DNA of 17,431 nucleotides from JAAYJR01 sp964611525 (GCA_964611525.1 CAZTAL010000084.1:1-17431), one strand, 5' to 3'. Shown: positions 7,690-15,385, numbered from the stretch's first letter. Translations and numbers: made by a program. The notes: generated by a model not told the origin, from the sequence alone.

Positions 7690-10136
7690 TGGAATTTTTT
7701 TCGCATGCTAAAGATACCTCACAAGGAAGAATTGGATCAAAACTATTAAAAGATCATTTGGAAAATGTTAGACGGCAATTTCAAAACAGATTAAAATATT
7801 CCGGCATCTTTGCAGATAAAAAAGAAGTTCTTGAAAATATTGCAACATTTCACGATTTGGGAAAATATACTCAATACTTTCAGGATTATCTGCTCGATCG
7901 TCCAAATGTAAATTATAATCTGAAATCACATTCCCGATTTGGTGCATTCTATTGTTTGTCTAAATATTTTATGCAAGAACAATTTTGGAGCATTGTCGGA
8001 TATTGGATTATATCGCAGCATCACGGTAATTTGCAGAGCCTGATGTCTCTTAGAAGTGATTTTAGCGATGCGGAATTTGATTCTGAAATTTCATTTCTGA
8101 AGAAACGACAAAGTTCTATTCTTCCTTTTGCATCTGAAGTTAACAGGGAAATAGGAATTGACGATATTGAAACGTTCCCTGAGAATTTACAATCTTATTT
8201 AATCTATTTTAAAGCAATAAAACAGCTTCAAAAAAATAGTAATATCCAGAACTATTTCCAAATCAATTACCTCTTTTCATTATTAATCGAGGCCGATAAA
8301 CTGGATGCATCCGATACAAAGGTTTATCAAAGGGTGGCTTTGTCTCCGTCAAAAGTGGATAAAGATAAAGGCGTGCCCAATCAATCTTGGGATGAACAGG
8401 CAACCGACTTCAGTAGCCTTTCGCAAAATGAATTGCGGAATCTTGTTCGTAAGCGGGTGATAGAAAATCTGAATAATAAGCAAATACTCGATCAAAAAAT
8501 TTTCACGCTTACCGGGCCAACTGGCATTGGGAAAACCTTAACGGCGCTCGACTTTGCATTAAAATTACGGGCTATGATCCGTGAAAAGGAAGGCCGCGAA
8601 GCACAAATTATTTATGCCTTGCCATTTATCAACATCATTGAACAGTCCGACACGGTTTATCGAGGATTGTTTTCCGAAGGAGAAGTAAAAATTCTATCGC
8701 ATTATCAGTATGCCGATGCACTCAGTCAGCAAAATGAAAAGTATAACGATGATGGAGAAGGTTACAACCAAAAAGTAATGTCACTTGATACCTGACAGTG
8801 CGATATTGTAATCACCACATTTGTACAATTCCTCCAAACTCTTATTGGCAACCGAAACAAATTATTGAAAAAATTCAATCATTATGCAGGCAGTATTATT
8901 ATTCTTGACGAGATACAAACTATTGCTCTGAAACAATTACCGTTGGTTGGAGCCTCGCTTTACTATCTTTCAAAATTTCTTGATGCTCGTATTGTAATGA
9001 TGACAGCTACCGAACCTAAAGTATTTGAACTATCTAACGAAAAAATTCTAATAAAAGAAGGCGAAAAAGCCTGTCCGGTTGAACTTTTGGGAAGTGATGA
9101 AGATGTAGCAAAAATTTTCCGGTCGTTTAATCGTACGAAACTCTGCCCTAAAATTGAATCGCCACTTGAAAATTTACAGGATTTCATTGAGAATTATTTT
9201 AGCAAATATTGGACACAAAAGCTATCTTGCCTGATTGTGGTCAACACTGTTAAGCTTTCGATCGATATATATAATAGCATTAAGCGTTATTTTAAAGATA
9301 GAGAAATTAAGAATCCGCTCCATTACCTTTCAACTAATGTAATCCCTGCCGGGCGGCAACAATTAATTGATACGATCCAAAAAGAAATAAAGGTAGCACG
9401 TACAGGAAAAGGGCTAAAGCCCGTACTGATATCGACACAAAGTGTGGAAGCTGGCGTTGACCTCGATTTTGATATGGCCTTCCGTGACCTTGCTCCAATC
9501 GATTCTATAATTCAAGTTGCCGGACGTGTTAATCGGGAATCCGACAGGAATTTCGTGGGTTCGCTTTTTATCATAGACTTCGGAAAATGTGGCAGCATTT
9601 ATGGCCCAATGACCGAAAATACAGTCCGAAATGCAATAAAACACTTTACTGATAACGAACCTGAGATTGAAGAAAAAAGATATCTTGATTTAGTAAGCTA
9701 TTATTATAAAAATATATGTGAACGAAATGATGATGGTTTTAGCTATTCACTCAATTTCTTTAAATCAATGAAAGAATTGAATTATGATGGTTGCGATTGG
9801 TCGGTGTCTAAATTTCAGCTCATTGAGAATGGGTTTAAGACAAATTCTGTTTTTATTGAGTGTGACGATAGAGCAACCAAAGCCAGGGAAATATTTGAGA
9901 AGATGATTCGAAAGGAATGTTCACATGAAGATTTTGAACCGTACAAAAAAGATTTTCATCAGCATATTATTGCTGTTCCTGATTATTTAGATAAAATCTC
10001 TCAGCTTAAAATAATTAATAAAGAATTAGCGAAAGATATTCTCTGGGTTTCGATAGATATTTTAGACGATTTTTATGATTCAAATACCGGTTTTATCCGA
10101 GATAAAGCTGAAGATATTGGGGGTACAATTCTATAA
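7689..10136 (+). pseudogene. cas3: cas3 HD nuclease/helicase interrupted by one in-frame TGA
   Basis: Cas3 unwinds and degrades DNA marked by Cascade. Read through, the gene is 815 codons, a normal length for type I-B Cas3. The N-terminal HD nuclease part has His6, His23, the His55-Asp56 pair (FHDLGKY), His81 and His111-His112 (SQHHGN). The helicase part has Walker A TGPTGIGKT (275-283), DEIQ (407-410), MTATEP near 438-443, QSVEAGVDLDFD and motif VI QVAGRVNR (609-616). Codon 369 (8793-8795) is TGA, and the same frame continues at once with QCDIVITTFVQF; relatives have Trp before this block, so TGG to TGA is the simplest explanation. As read, translation gives a 368-residue HD plus Walker A fragment; the second half (open from 8796) has only a TTG at 8865 as a possible start. 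I chose ATG 7689 over GTG 7686 because it overlaps the cas5 stop. A sequencing error is not excluded. Confidence 0.88.
8793..8795 (+). other. In-frame TGA within cas3 at an expected Trp codon
   Basis: The codons around it read ACC TGA CAG TGC. A single third-base change from TGG would restore the frame. The following base is C, and UGA-C is known as one of the leakier stop contexts, so low-level read-through is conceivable. TGA serves as a normal stop in neighbouring genes (cas5, cas1, cas2), so the genetic code is not altered here. Confidence 0.85.
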
Positions 10137-10148
10137 AATTAATCTACT

Positions 10149-10808
10149 ATGCAAATCATACAAACAATCATCCAATTCCCCGACATCCAATTGCAAACCC
10201 GCGATGCGCATAAATTACGTGGTTATTTTGGAAATCTATTTAAGAAACATTCACCGTTGCTGCATAACCATTACGAGAATGGTAAAACACGTTATGCTTA
10301 TCCATTAGTGCAGTATAAAGTTATCAATAATATACCTGTGCTAGTCGGTTTTCAAGAAGGAGCCGGATTACTGGTATCATTATTTCTTAAAATCAGGAAA
10401 ATTGATATTGAAAGGCAGCAGTATCCGGTATTGTCAAAAAATATTCAGCAAAAACAATACGAACTTAATGTAAACCAACAACTTTACAATTATCAATTTA
10501 AAACCCTGTGGATGGCGCTGAACCAAGAAAACTACCAAAAATATTTGCAATTGAATAAGACGGGTAAAACACAGTTTTTGAACCGCCAGTTACAAAATAA
10601 CATATTAAGTTTTTATAAAGGATTGTCGTTTCGCACCTCAGAACAGATAATGGCCATTGCTAGGGTAAAGGAAAAACAAACACGGTTTAAGGAGCAACAT
10701 ATGCTGGCATTTCAAGGAGAATTTACCACCAATGCTTTTCTCCCCGAAATGGCGGGTATTGGGAAAGCCGTCAGCCGGGGATTCGGTACTGTGCATCTAA
10801 TAAAATAA
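10149..10808 (+). CDS. cas6: Cas6 crRNA-processing endoribonuclease
   Basis: The product has 219 residues. Cas6 cuts the precursor crRNA within each repeat and leaves an 8-base 5' handle, here predicted to be AUUGAAAC from the repeat ends. The C-terminus carries the glycine-rich loop of Cas6 (GIGKAVSRGFGTVHL, residues about 203-217). The N-terminal part contains a region rich in His (KKHSPLLHNHYENG), a plausible place for the catalytic His. The protein resembles the compact Cas6 variants frequent in Bacteroidota. It starts 12 bases after cas3 and ends 11 bases before cas1. The family call is well supported; the exact catalytic residue is not. Confidence 0.87.
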   Translation: MQIIQTIIQFPDIQLQTRDAHKLRGYFGNLFKKHSPLLHNHYENGKTRYAYPLVQYKVINNIPVLVGFQEGAGLLVSLFLKIRKIDIERQQYPVLSKNIQQKQYELNVNQQLYNYQFKTLWMALNQENYQKYLQLNKTGKTQFLNRQLQNNILSFYKGLSFRTSEQIMAIARVKEKQTRFKEQHMLAFQGEFTTNAFLPEMAGIGKAVSRGFGTVHLIK

Positions 10809-10819
10809 AGCTTGAAATC

Positions 10820-11812
10820 ATGCAACTTGTTATTAACACGTGGGGGACATACGTACATATAAAAGATCAGTTGTTTGAAGTAACCCTCACAAAAGACGGT
10901 GAAAAACAGAAACATCTCTTTGCCAGCCAAAAAGTGACTTCTATTTTAATGAGCAAGGGAGCAGCCATTAGCACCGATGCCATTATTCTTGCTATGAAAA
11001 ACAATATCGATATCATTATATTTGAAAATGACGGAGTACCTATTGGCAGATTTTGGCATAGTAAGCCCGGAAGTACCTCTCGTATTCGAAAACAGCAACT
11101 CGATGCCAGTCTAAACTTAACAGGAATGTTCTGGATTAAAAATTGGTTGTCTAAAAAACTTACCAATCAAATTGAATTTCTGAAACGTCTTAAAAATCAC
11201 AGACCTTCCCAAGCTGACACAATTCAAGAAAAAATAAAAATCATTTCAGCATTAAAAATAAAAATAAAAAAACAAGAAGCAGAGAAAATTGATTTTATAG
11301 ATAGTTCTCTCCGTGGTTTTGAAGGAACAGCCGGGCGGATTTATTTTCAAATACTTAGTTTGTTGCTAAATGAAAGATATCGGTTCACTGGTCGAAGTTT
11401 CCGTCCGGCAAAAGATTCATTTAACGCGTTCCTGAACTATGCATACGGTGTATTGTACAGTCGTGTGGAAAAAGTATTGGTAGTTGCTGGGCTCGACCCT
11501 TATGTAGGTTTTATGCACCGCGATGATTATAATACTAAAAGTATGGTGTTCGATTTCATAGAACCTTACCGTATTTATGCTGACGAAGTGGTGTTTAAAC
11601 TGTTTTCGGCAAAAAAAGTAAACGACAATCATACCGATACTATCACTAACGGTGTCAGCTTAAATACCGAAGGGAAAAATCTATTGATGAAAGCGTTTAT
11701 GAAGTTTCTTGATGAAGATAAAATTCGTTATAAAAGACGAAACCAAACCCGAATGAATGCAATGCAAATGGACGCACATCAGTTTGCCAATCTTTTAATA
11801 AAAAAGACATGA
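10820..11812 (+). CDS. cas1: Cas1 spacer integrase
   Basis: The product has 330 residues, full length for a type I-B Cas1. Cas1 with Cas2 inserts new spacers at the leader end of the array. The metal-binding active-site segments are present: Glu168 in RGFEGTAGR, His233 in YVGFMHRDDY and the DFIEPYR motif (Asp245, Glu248). The N-terminal beta domain (to about residue 85) contains STDAIILAMKNNIDIIIFE and is followed by the helical catalytic domain. The TGA stop at 11810-11812 overlaps the cas2 start (ATGA), indicating coupled translation. No damage is visible. Confidence 0.96.
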   Translation: MQLVINTWGTYVHIKDQLFEVTLTKDGEKQKHLFASQKVTSILMSKGAAISTDAIILAMKNNIDIIIFENDGVPIGRFWHSKPGSTSRIRKQQLDASLNLTGMFWIKNWLSKKLTNQIEFLKRLKNHRPSQADTIQEKIKIISALKIKIKKQEAEKIDFIDSSLRGFEGTAGRIYFQILSLLLNERYRFTGRSFRPAKDSFNAFLNYAYGVLYSRVEKVLVVAGLDPYVGFMHRDDYNTKSMVFDFIEPYRIYADEVVFKLFSAKKVNDNHTDTITNGVSLNTEGKNLLMKAFMKFLDEDKIRYKRRNQTRMNAMQMDAHQFANLLIKKT

Positions 11813-12099
11813 TTTGTTGGGTATTGTATGATATTAAAAAGAACAAACCACGCAGAATTGTAGCAAAAAAATGTATGCTCGTGGGTCTATATAGGGTACA
11901 AAAGTCAGTTTTTCTGGGATCACTGGAGGATAATGATAAAGATACGCTTGAACTGGAAGTTAATGAACTAATCGATGAAGAAACTGACTCCGTTTACATT
12001 TTTCCAATGAATAAAAATGAATTACGACAAACTTCACTCCTTGGACAAGCCTTCGATAAAAAACTGATTACTGACAAAGTTAAAGCATTGTTTTTCTGA
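11809..12099 (+). CDS. cas2: Cas2, structural partner of Cas1 in spacer acquisition
   Basis: The product has 96 residues, usual for Cas2. It forms the dimer that bridges two Cas1 dimers. The N-terminal strand ends in LYDIKKNKPRR with the conserved Asp8; the middle has GLYRVQKSVFLGSL, the typical Cas2 'vQ(x)SVF' strand. It overlaps cas1 by four bases (ATGA at 11809-11812) and its TGA overlaps the cas4 ATG by one base (TGATG, 12097-12101). The gene looks intact. Confidence 0.95.
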   Translation: MICWVLYDIKKNKPRRIVAKKCMLVGLYRVQKSVFLGSLEDNDKDTLELEVNELIDEETDSVYIFPMNKNELRQTSLLGQAFDKKLITDKVKALFF

Positions 12100-12671
12100 T
12101 GTCTGTTACACCGTCACATATTATTGAGTATTTGTATTGTCCCCGGTATACTTATTTTGAATATGTACTTTGCATTCCTCAATACGAGGGACGGCATTAT
12201 AAAGTAGAAAAGGGTAGGCAGCTTCATGAGCAAAAACTGGAGGGAAATAAAGATTATTTGCGAAAAAGAATAGGTGTGGTTGAAAAATATTCCGATAAGT
12301 ACCTAACTAATGATTTATTGCGTGGAAAAATTGATGAAGTGTTGTTATTAAAAAATGGAACGATGGCTCCATTAGATTATAAATTTGCTAAATTTGAAAA
12401 TCGTATTTATGAAACTTACCGCACACAATTGGAATGTTATGCGGTATTAATTGAAGGTAATTTTCATCAAAAAGTTGAAAAAGGTTTTTTAGTTTATACA
12501 CGATCGTCAAATAAGTTAGTTGAGGTGAGTATAGATGAAAATGCTAAATCGGAAATCCGACAAGTCTGCAATGAGGTCAACAACGTAATTGAAAACAACT
12601 TTTTCCCAAAAGCGACAAAATATAAACAACGTTGTATTAGTTGCACATATCGGAATATATGCGTGAAATAG
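12099..12671 (+). CDS. cas4: Cas4 Fe-S exonuclease of CRISPR adaptation
   Basis: The product has 190 residues. Cas4 trims pre-spacers and helps select those with a PAM and correct orientation. It has the RecB/PD-(D/E)xK layout: Cys14 in EYLYCPR, His43 in GRQLHEQ, Asp79 in GKIDE, Asp93 and Lys95 in PLDYK, and a QxxxY motif (Gln110, Tyr114). The C-terminal CISC...C gives Cys179, Cys182 and Cys188, which with Cys14 make the four ligands of a 4Fe-4S cluster. It is the last cas gene, followed directly by the leader and array. All key residues are present. Confidence 0.94.
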   Translation: MSVTPSHIIEYLYCPRYTYFEYVLCIPQYEGRHYKVEKGRQLHEQKLEGNKDYLRKRIGVVEKYSDKYLTNDLLRGKIDEVLLLKNGTMAPLDYKFAKFENRIYETYRTQLECYAVLIEGNFHQKVEKGFLVYTRSSNKLVEVSIDENAKSEIRQVCNEVNNVIENNFFPKATKYKQRCISCTYRNICVK

Positions 12672-12864
12672 TTTAACGGGTAAAAATTTATTTGGAAAAA
12701 AGTTAAAATAATATTTAATTAATTGGTAAGCAATAATTTAATCTTTCGGAAATGGATAACATATCATATAAAATTAGGTTCTTTGACGTATTGATAAAAG
12801 GAAAATGTACAATAATAAATTATTTGTATTGTTTTGTAAATCAAAATAATGAATTAACCCACGA
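12672..12864 (+). promoter_or_regulatory. CRISPR leader
   Basis: This is a 193-base, strongly AT-rich, gene-free stretch between the cas4 stop and the first repeat. The orientation of the repeats (ATTGAAAC end distal) puts the leader on this side. It contains several TTTG strings (12782-12785, 12823-12826, 12833-12836) and long A/T runs that could hold the array promoter, but no pair of boxes fits the Bacteroidota consensus at correct spacing, so I do not assign one. The leader role is inferred from position. Confidence 0.7.
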
Positions 12865-13120
12865 CTTCCAGAGCAGCATCCAGTAAAACAAGGATTGAAA
12901 CCTCATGTGGCGATTTGATGAAAGTAATGCGAGATTGGCTTCCAGAGCAGCATCCAGTAAAACAAGGATTGAAACATTCAGATACTGTGAATCCTGATTT
13001 AATTACTTTTCTTCCAGAGCAGCATCCAGTAAAACAAGGATTGAAACTTGACAGAGTTTAGTGCAAGCGGTTTCACAATCTCTCTTCCAGAGCAGCATCC
13101 AGTAAAACAAGGATTGAAAC
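12865..13120 (+). CRISPR. Type I-B CRISPR array, four 37-base repeats and three spacers
   Basis: Repeats lie at 12865-12901, 12939-12975, 13011-13047 and 13084-13120. All four are identical, starting CTTCCAGAGCAGC and ending ACAAGGATTGAAAC. The spacers are 12902-12938 (37 bases), 12976-13010 (35) and 13048-13083 (36). The ATTGAAAC end is the usual 5' handle of type I-B crRNAs. The array reads in the same direction as the cas operon, with the leader next to cas4. None of the spacers matches other DNA in this window by eye. The array is unusually short for a locus with a full adaptation set, and its distal end is not degenerate, unlike many old arrays. Confidence 0.98.
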
Positions 13121-13179
13121 TAATCAATTAATTCATATTTGGAATTTGTTGAACTAATGGAAAGTATATAACTCATTTT

Positions 13180-13210
13180 ATAAGATAGGATGGCATGTGC
13201 ATCATCTTAT
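13180..13210. terminator. AT-rich hairpin between array end and nucleotidyltransferase remnant
   Basis: ATAAGAT (13180-13186) pairs with ATCTTAT (13204-13210), and GATG with CATC inside it, around a loop GCATGTG. It lies directly past the stop of the minus-strand remnant and beyond the array, so it might end transcripts from either side. No clear T-run follows, so the terminator role is weak. Confidence 0.25.
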
Positions 13211-13578
13211 TAAATTTTAAGTATTTGTTCAAGTTTTTTAATAATGAGCTTCCTTCTATCTTGCATCGTATAAGGATTTATGTGACATTCAATAATTTCA
13301 TTTCGTGAGGGATGATATAATATTTCTTCACTCATGCTTTTTAAAAATCTTTGAACACCATTTTCGGCATTAATCACATCATCAACTAAATTTAAATTAT
13401 TATCAATTACATAAATAATATCTTCGAAATCATGACTCATTCTTGGGTCATTACCTCTACTTTAAAATGCTTCCCATTTTGTTGCCAAAAATAAACTAAC
13501 TGGCAGGATTTTGATTTGGATCTTACCAATATTAACGGAATAAGCTTTTTTAAAACCTGGTTTTAGCCAATACCAAGT
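13210..13578 (-). pseudogene. Broken nucleotidyltransferase gene (AbiEii-like family)
   Basis: An open stretch of 76 codons (13210-13440) starts MSHDFEDIIYVIDNN. Reading further upstream in the same frame shows this is only the tail of a longer protein: PGFKKAYSVNIGKIQIKILP, VSLFLATKWEAF, an in-frame TAA at 13462-13464, then SRGNDPRMSHDFEDII. The run 'LATKxEAF..RG.NDPR.SHDFEDI' is typical of AbiEii-like nucleotidyltransferases, where this part follows the catalytic GSxxxRxTxDID region. Further stops appear beyond 13578 and no N-terminal catalytic motif is visible, so the gene is truncated as well as stopped. Relatives include antitoxin-type or abortive-infection nucleotidyltransferases. The remnant status is clear; the family name comes from motif memory and is less certain. 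Confidence 0.6.
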
Positions 13579-13672
13579 TCATACGCAAGGTCTTTCATAT
13601 ACCATTATTTATTCTTTTTGCTTTTGCGAATGTGTAGTTTTATTTATCTAAAGGGTCATAAACATCTCTTTT

Positions 13673-13942
13673 TCAAAATAATGCAAAATTATCATTCCAT
13701 GCACACATCTTTCTTTTATTCTTAAAACTTGTTTTAACAGTATTATCCCTTTTGATAGTATTCAAAGCAATTTTATGGATAGTATTAAGATTTTCTGCAC
13801 CATTACCGGTTCTTACCCTGCAATAGTCTTCCTTAAATATTACATCCAAAATCCAATGTAGCTTGTTTTCAACAAACCAGTGTTTACGAACTGCTCTGTT
13901 AATAAAATCAGCCTTTCCGGGCAATGAGGATATATAATAGCA
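13673..13942 (-). pseudogene. C-terminal remnant of an ISAs1-family transposase
   Basis: The minus strand reads YYISSLPGKADFINRAVRKHW, then FVENKLHWILDVIFKED, GNGAENLNTIHKIALN and KNKRKMCAWNDNFALF, then TGA. The blocks YYISSL, R-x-HW-x-x-EN-x-LHW-x-LDV-x-F-x-ED and NxAxNLxxxxxIALN are the C-terminal end of ISAs1 (H-repeat-associated) transposases. The Glu of the catalytic triad, in this region, is kept, but the N-terminal two thirds with the other catalytic Asp residues are missing. Frame is lost at 13942, exactly where the plus-strand IS630-like remnant begins, so one element probably cut into the other. No terminal inverted repeat could be assigned with confidence. Confidence 0.75.
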
Positions 13943-14160
13943 TTAGACAGAGGAGCTAAAATGACAGAAGTATGTAATGTAATGGGCATAACAAGAGAAG
14001 CAGTAAGGTTATGGAAGAATCAGCTACGTAAGTAAGGATTAAAGGGTATGCTTAAGCAAAGTAAAAGTTGGGAAACGATCGAAACTAAATCAACAGAAAA
14101 AGAATCAACTGAGAAAGATTATCAAAAAAATCACCGGCATATCAGTGTGCTGATTTTAAG
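13940..14160 (+). pseudogene. Decayed N-terminal remnant of an IS630-type transposase
   Basis: From 13940 the plus strand reads ALDRGAKMTEVCNVMGITRE, then AVRLWKNQLRK, an in-frame TAA (14033-14035), and GLKGMLKQSKS. One extra base near 14068 shifts the frame to GKRSKLNQQKKNQLRKIIKK, and another shift near 14130 leads to SPAYQCADFK. This is the helix-turn-helix start of IS630/Tc1-mariner-type transposases (VxxxLGxxxxTVxxWxxxxxxxGLxGLxxxxxSGRPxKL). The catalytic DDE domain is absent. One stop and two frameshifts show it is old. It abuts the ISAs1 remnant with no spacer. Confidence 0.6.
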
Positions 14161-14203
14161 TAAAATACCTATTTTTAAGCACACCCGGCGTTACCAGCAG
14201 TCG

Positions 14204-14596
14204 TTATCTGTTTAAAATTTTTGTTACCTCTTCAATAAACCTTTGAGAAACAGGAAATAATCGAAGAACCGTCTCTTCATCGTAATCATAGAAATCGTTA
14301 TAATCTCCTTTATGTCTTTTTTCAAATAGCTCTGTAAAATGTTTGGCTAAATTTCTGTCAATCTTGCCTGTTTTAACAAAAAATTCTCCAAATTTATGCC
14401 GAATCCCTGAATGACTCGAGACCTCAATCTTGTCTTTTGCCATTAATGCATTAACCGCATAAAAACAAGCATAATACATTCTATTTATTGCAGTGTTCCA
14501 GAATCTGTTTTCGATGTGTATCCGAACTTCATCAATTGTTTCTTTTGCACGGTCAATCCGATATTTTATGTAGTCTTCCTGGGTATAATCTATCAT
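14204..14596 (-). CDS. HEPN-domain protein, probable toxin of an MNT-HEPN pair
   Basis: The product has 130 residues and is all-helical in character. HEPN toxins of this type are RNases or otherwise block growth, and are neutralised by a minimal nucleotidyltransferase (MNT) partner. The segment NTAINRMYYACFYAVNALM (34-52) with SHSGIRHKFGEFFVKTGKID (61-80) and RHKGDYNDFYDYDEE matches the COG1895-like HEPN family. A possible RX4H motif is Arg81...His86 (RNLAKH). Its start codon overlaps the stop of the MNT gene by four bases (ATGA read on the minus strand, 14596-14593), the usual pairing. The gene appears intact, in contrast to the decayed genes around it. Confidence 0.82.
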   Translation of the reverse strand: MIDYTQEDYIKYRIDRAKETIDEVRIHIENRFWNTAINRMYYACFYAVNALMAKDKIEVSSHSGIRHKFGEFFVKTGKIDRNLAKHFTELFEKRHKGDYNDFYDYDEETVLRLFPVSQRFIEEVTKILNR

Positions 14597-14913
14597 AAAA
14601 GTTTTCCCTCTTTCATTACATTTTGATAAAAAGGTGTAACCTTATATTTTGAATTCCATTCTTTTTCTGAATAAATCATTGGGCTGATTACCTCTCCGGT
14701 ATCAAATTCAAGATCATAAAGCGGATAAGTTATTTTTTGCTCAACCTCTAATGAAATTTTATCTTTATTAAGCAAAATCAACAAGTCCCAATCAGAATCC
14801 TCTTTTGCAGTGCCACGTGAGCGTGATCCATAAAGATAGATTTTTGCCGAAGGTTCTTTGTCTTTGACAATTTTTTTAATCTGTTTTAATATTTTAGCCT
14901 CAGTAATTTTCAT
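14593..14913 (-). CDS. Minimal nucleotidyltransferase (MNT), probable antitoxin
   Basis: The product has 106 residues. MNT antitoxins transfer nucleotides (AMP in studied cases) to the HEPN toxin to silence it. The catalytic signature YLYGSRSRGTAKEDSDWDLL (residues 26-45) gives the GSRSRG loop with Gly29-Ser30 and the metal-binding pair Asp41 and Asp43; a later acidic cluster (LEFDTGEV, near 69-76) may supply the third acid. It is the first gene of the pair and overlaps the HEPN gene. A good Bacteroidota promoter lies immediately upstream, with a start point so close that the mRNA may be almost leaderless. Confidence 0.85.
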   Translation of the reverse strand: MKITEAKILKQIKKIVKDKEPSAKIYLYGSRSRGTAKEDSDWDLLILLNKDKISLEVEQKITYPLYDLEFDTGEVISPMIYSEKEWNSKYKVTPFYQNVMKEGKLL

Positions 14914-14917
14914 AGTT

Positions 14918-14949
14918 CAAATATAAGTAAAAGCTTTTTCATCGAGAAA
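14918..14949 (-). promoter_or_regulatory. Bacteroidota-type promoter of the MNT-HEPN operon
   Basis: On the minus strand TTTC (14949-14946) is followed after 20 bases by TATATTTG (14925-14918), an exact match to TAnnTTTG. Transcription would start about five bases on, at or next to the ATG at 14913, so the message may lack a leader. Confidence 0.5.
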
Positions 14950-15009
14950 TCTTCACTAACTTCAATTTTACAATTGTGGGTATGATTTATGTATATCTTT
15001 TTCAGACAT

Positions 15010-15035
15010 AGTTCGACTTTGGGCGTAGTTGAACT
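15010..15035. repeat. Inverted repeat abutting the stranded CRISPR repeat
   Basis: AGTTCGACT (15010-15018) and AGTTGAACT (15027-15035) form a nine-pair stem with one G-T wobble and an eight-base loop. The right arm overlaps the first two bases of the degenerate CRISPR repeat. No gene explains it; a terminator or an insertion-element end are possible. Confidence 0.4.
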
Positions 15036-15070
15036 TCTAGATCGGCATCCAGCAAAATAATAAAGATGTA
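15034..15070 (+). repeat. Degenerate, isolated CRISPR repeat
   Basis: The first 27 positions match the array repeat at 22 sites (mismatches at repeat positions 5, 9, 11, 20 and 25, four of them transitions); it includes the string GGCATCCAGC. The last ten positions are largely unrecognisable, although a one-base gap would restore part of them. It has the same orientation as the array and lies 1.9 kb beyond the last intact repeat. No second repeat is visible about 73 bases to either side. It is best read as a relic of the array's old distal end. Confidence 0.65.
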
Positions 15071-15385
15071 ATTCCGATTCTTTTAAAAAATATTGCTATC
15101 TGATTGATATTGAAAAAGCAAATAAACGTGTTAAAAATAAATATCTGCACTTCTCTATTAATGCATTGATTGAATGATTACCGAAAATTGGGTGATAAGA
15201 ATATTCGAAAAGAAATTGGGCCGAATGAAGTAACACATGGGATATGAAGGCCAACCTTATTTTGTCTATAAACACCAATATTTGGAGGGGGTATTGTTTT
15301 AATAAGTAAACTTTCAAAATTTAACATTCCATATTGTTTCATTTTTGCTCAACTGGCATTAAAATTCCGAATAACAATTCAATAT
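15071..15385. other. Gap with possible decayed coding remnant
   Basis: There is no intact gene. The plus strand carries a short open run (about 15079-15179) reading SDSFKKYCYLIDIEKANKRV and then KNKYLHFSINALIE before TGA, and a neighbouring frame then reads plausibly for about 15 codons. This could be the rubble of a gene, but I do not recognise it. A second piece on the minus strand (15386-15577), with LNDFQELARRFEINEKRRDK, has only a TTG start and no known family; I leave it unannotated. Confidence 0.3.

Noticed and set aside
8793..8795. TGA read as Trp or selenocysteine by an altered code
   Set aside because: Neighbouring genes end with TGA at proper positions (cas5, cas1, cas2, the WYL gene) and use TGG for Trp. 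Relatives carry Trp, not Cys, at the site, and no SECIS-like context was seen.
7689..10136. Natural split of Cas3 into separate HD (Cas3'') and helicase (Cas3') genes
   Set aside because: The break lies inside the helicase, after Walker A and before DEIQ, and the frame continues without any gap or good start codon.
12902..13083. Self-targeting spacer that would explain the cas3 stop
   Set aside because: By eye no spacer matches other DNA in the window; the rest of the genome is not visible.
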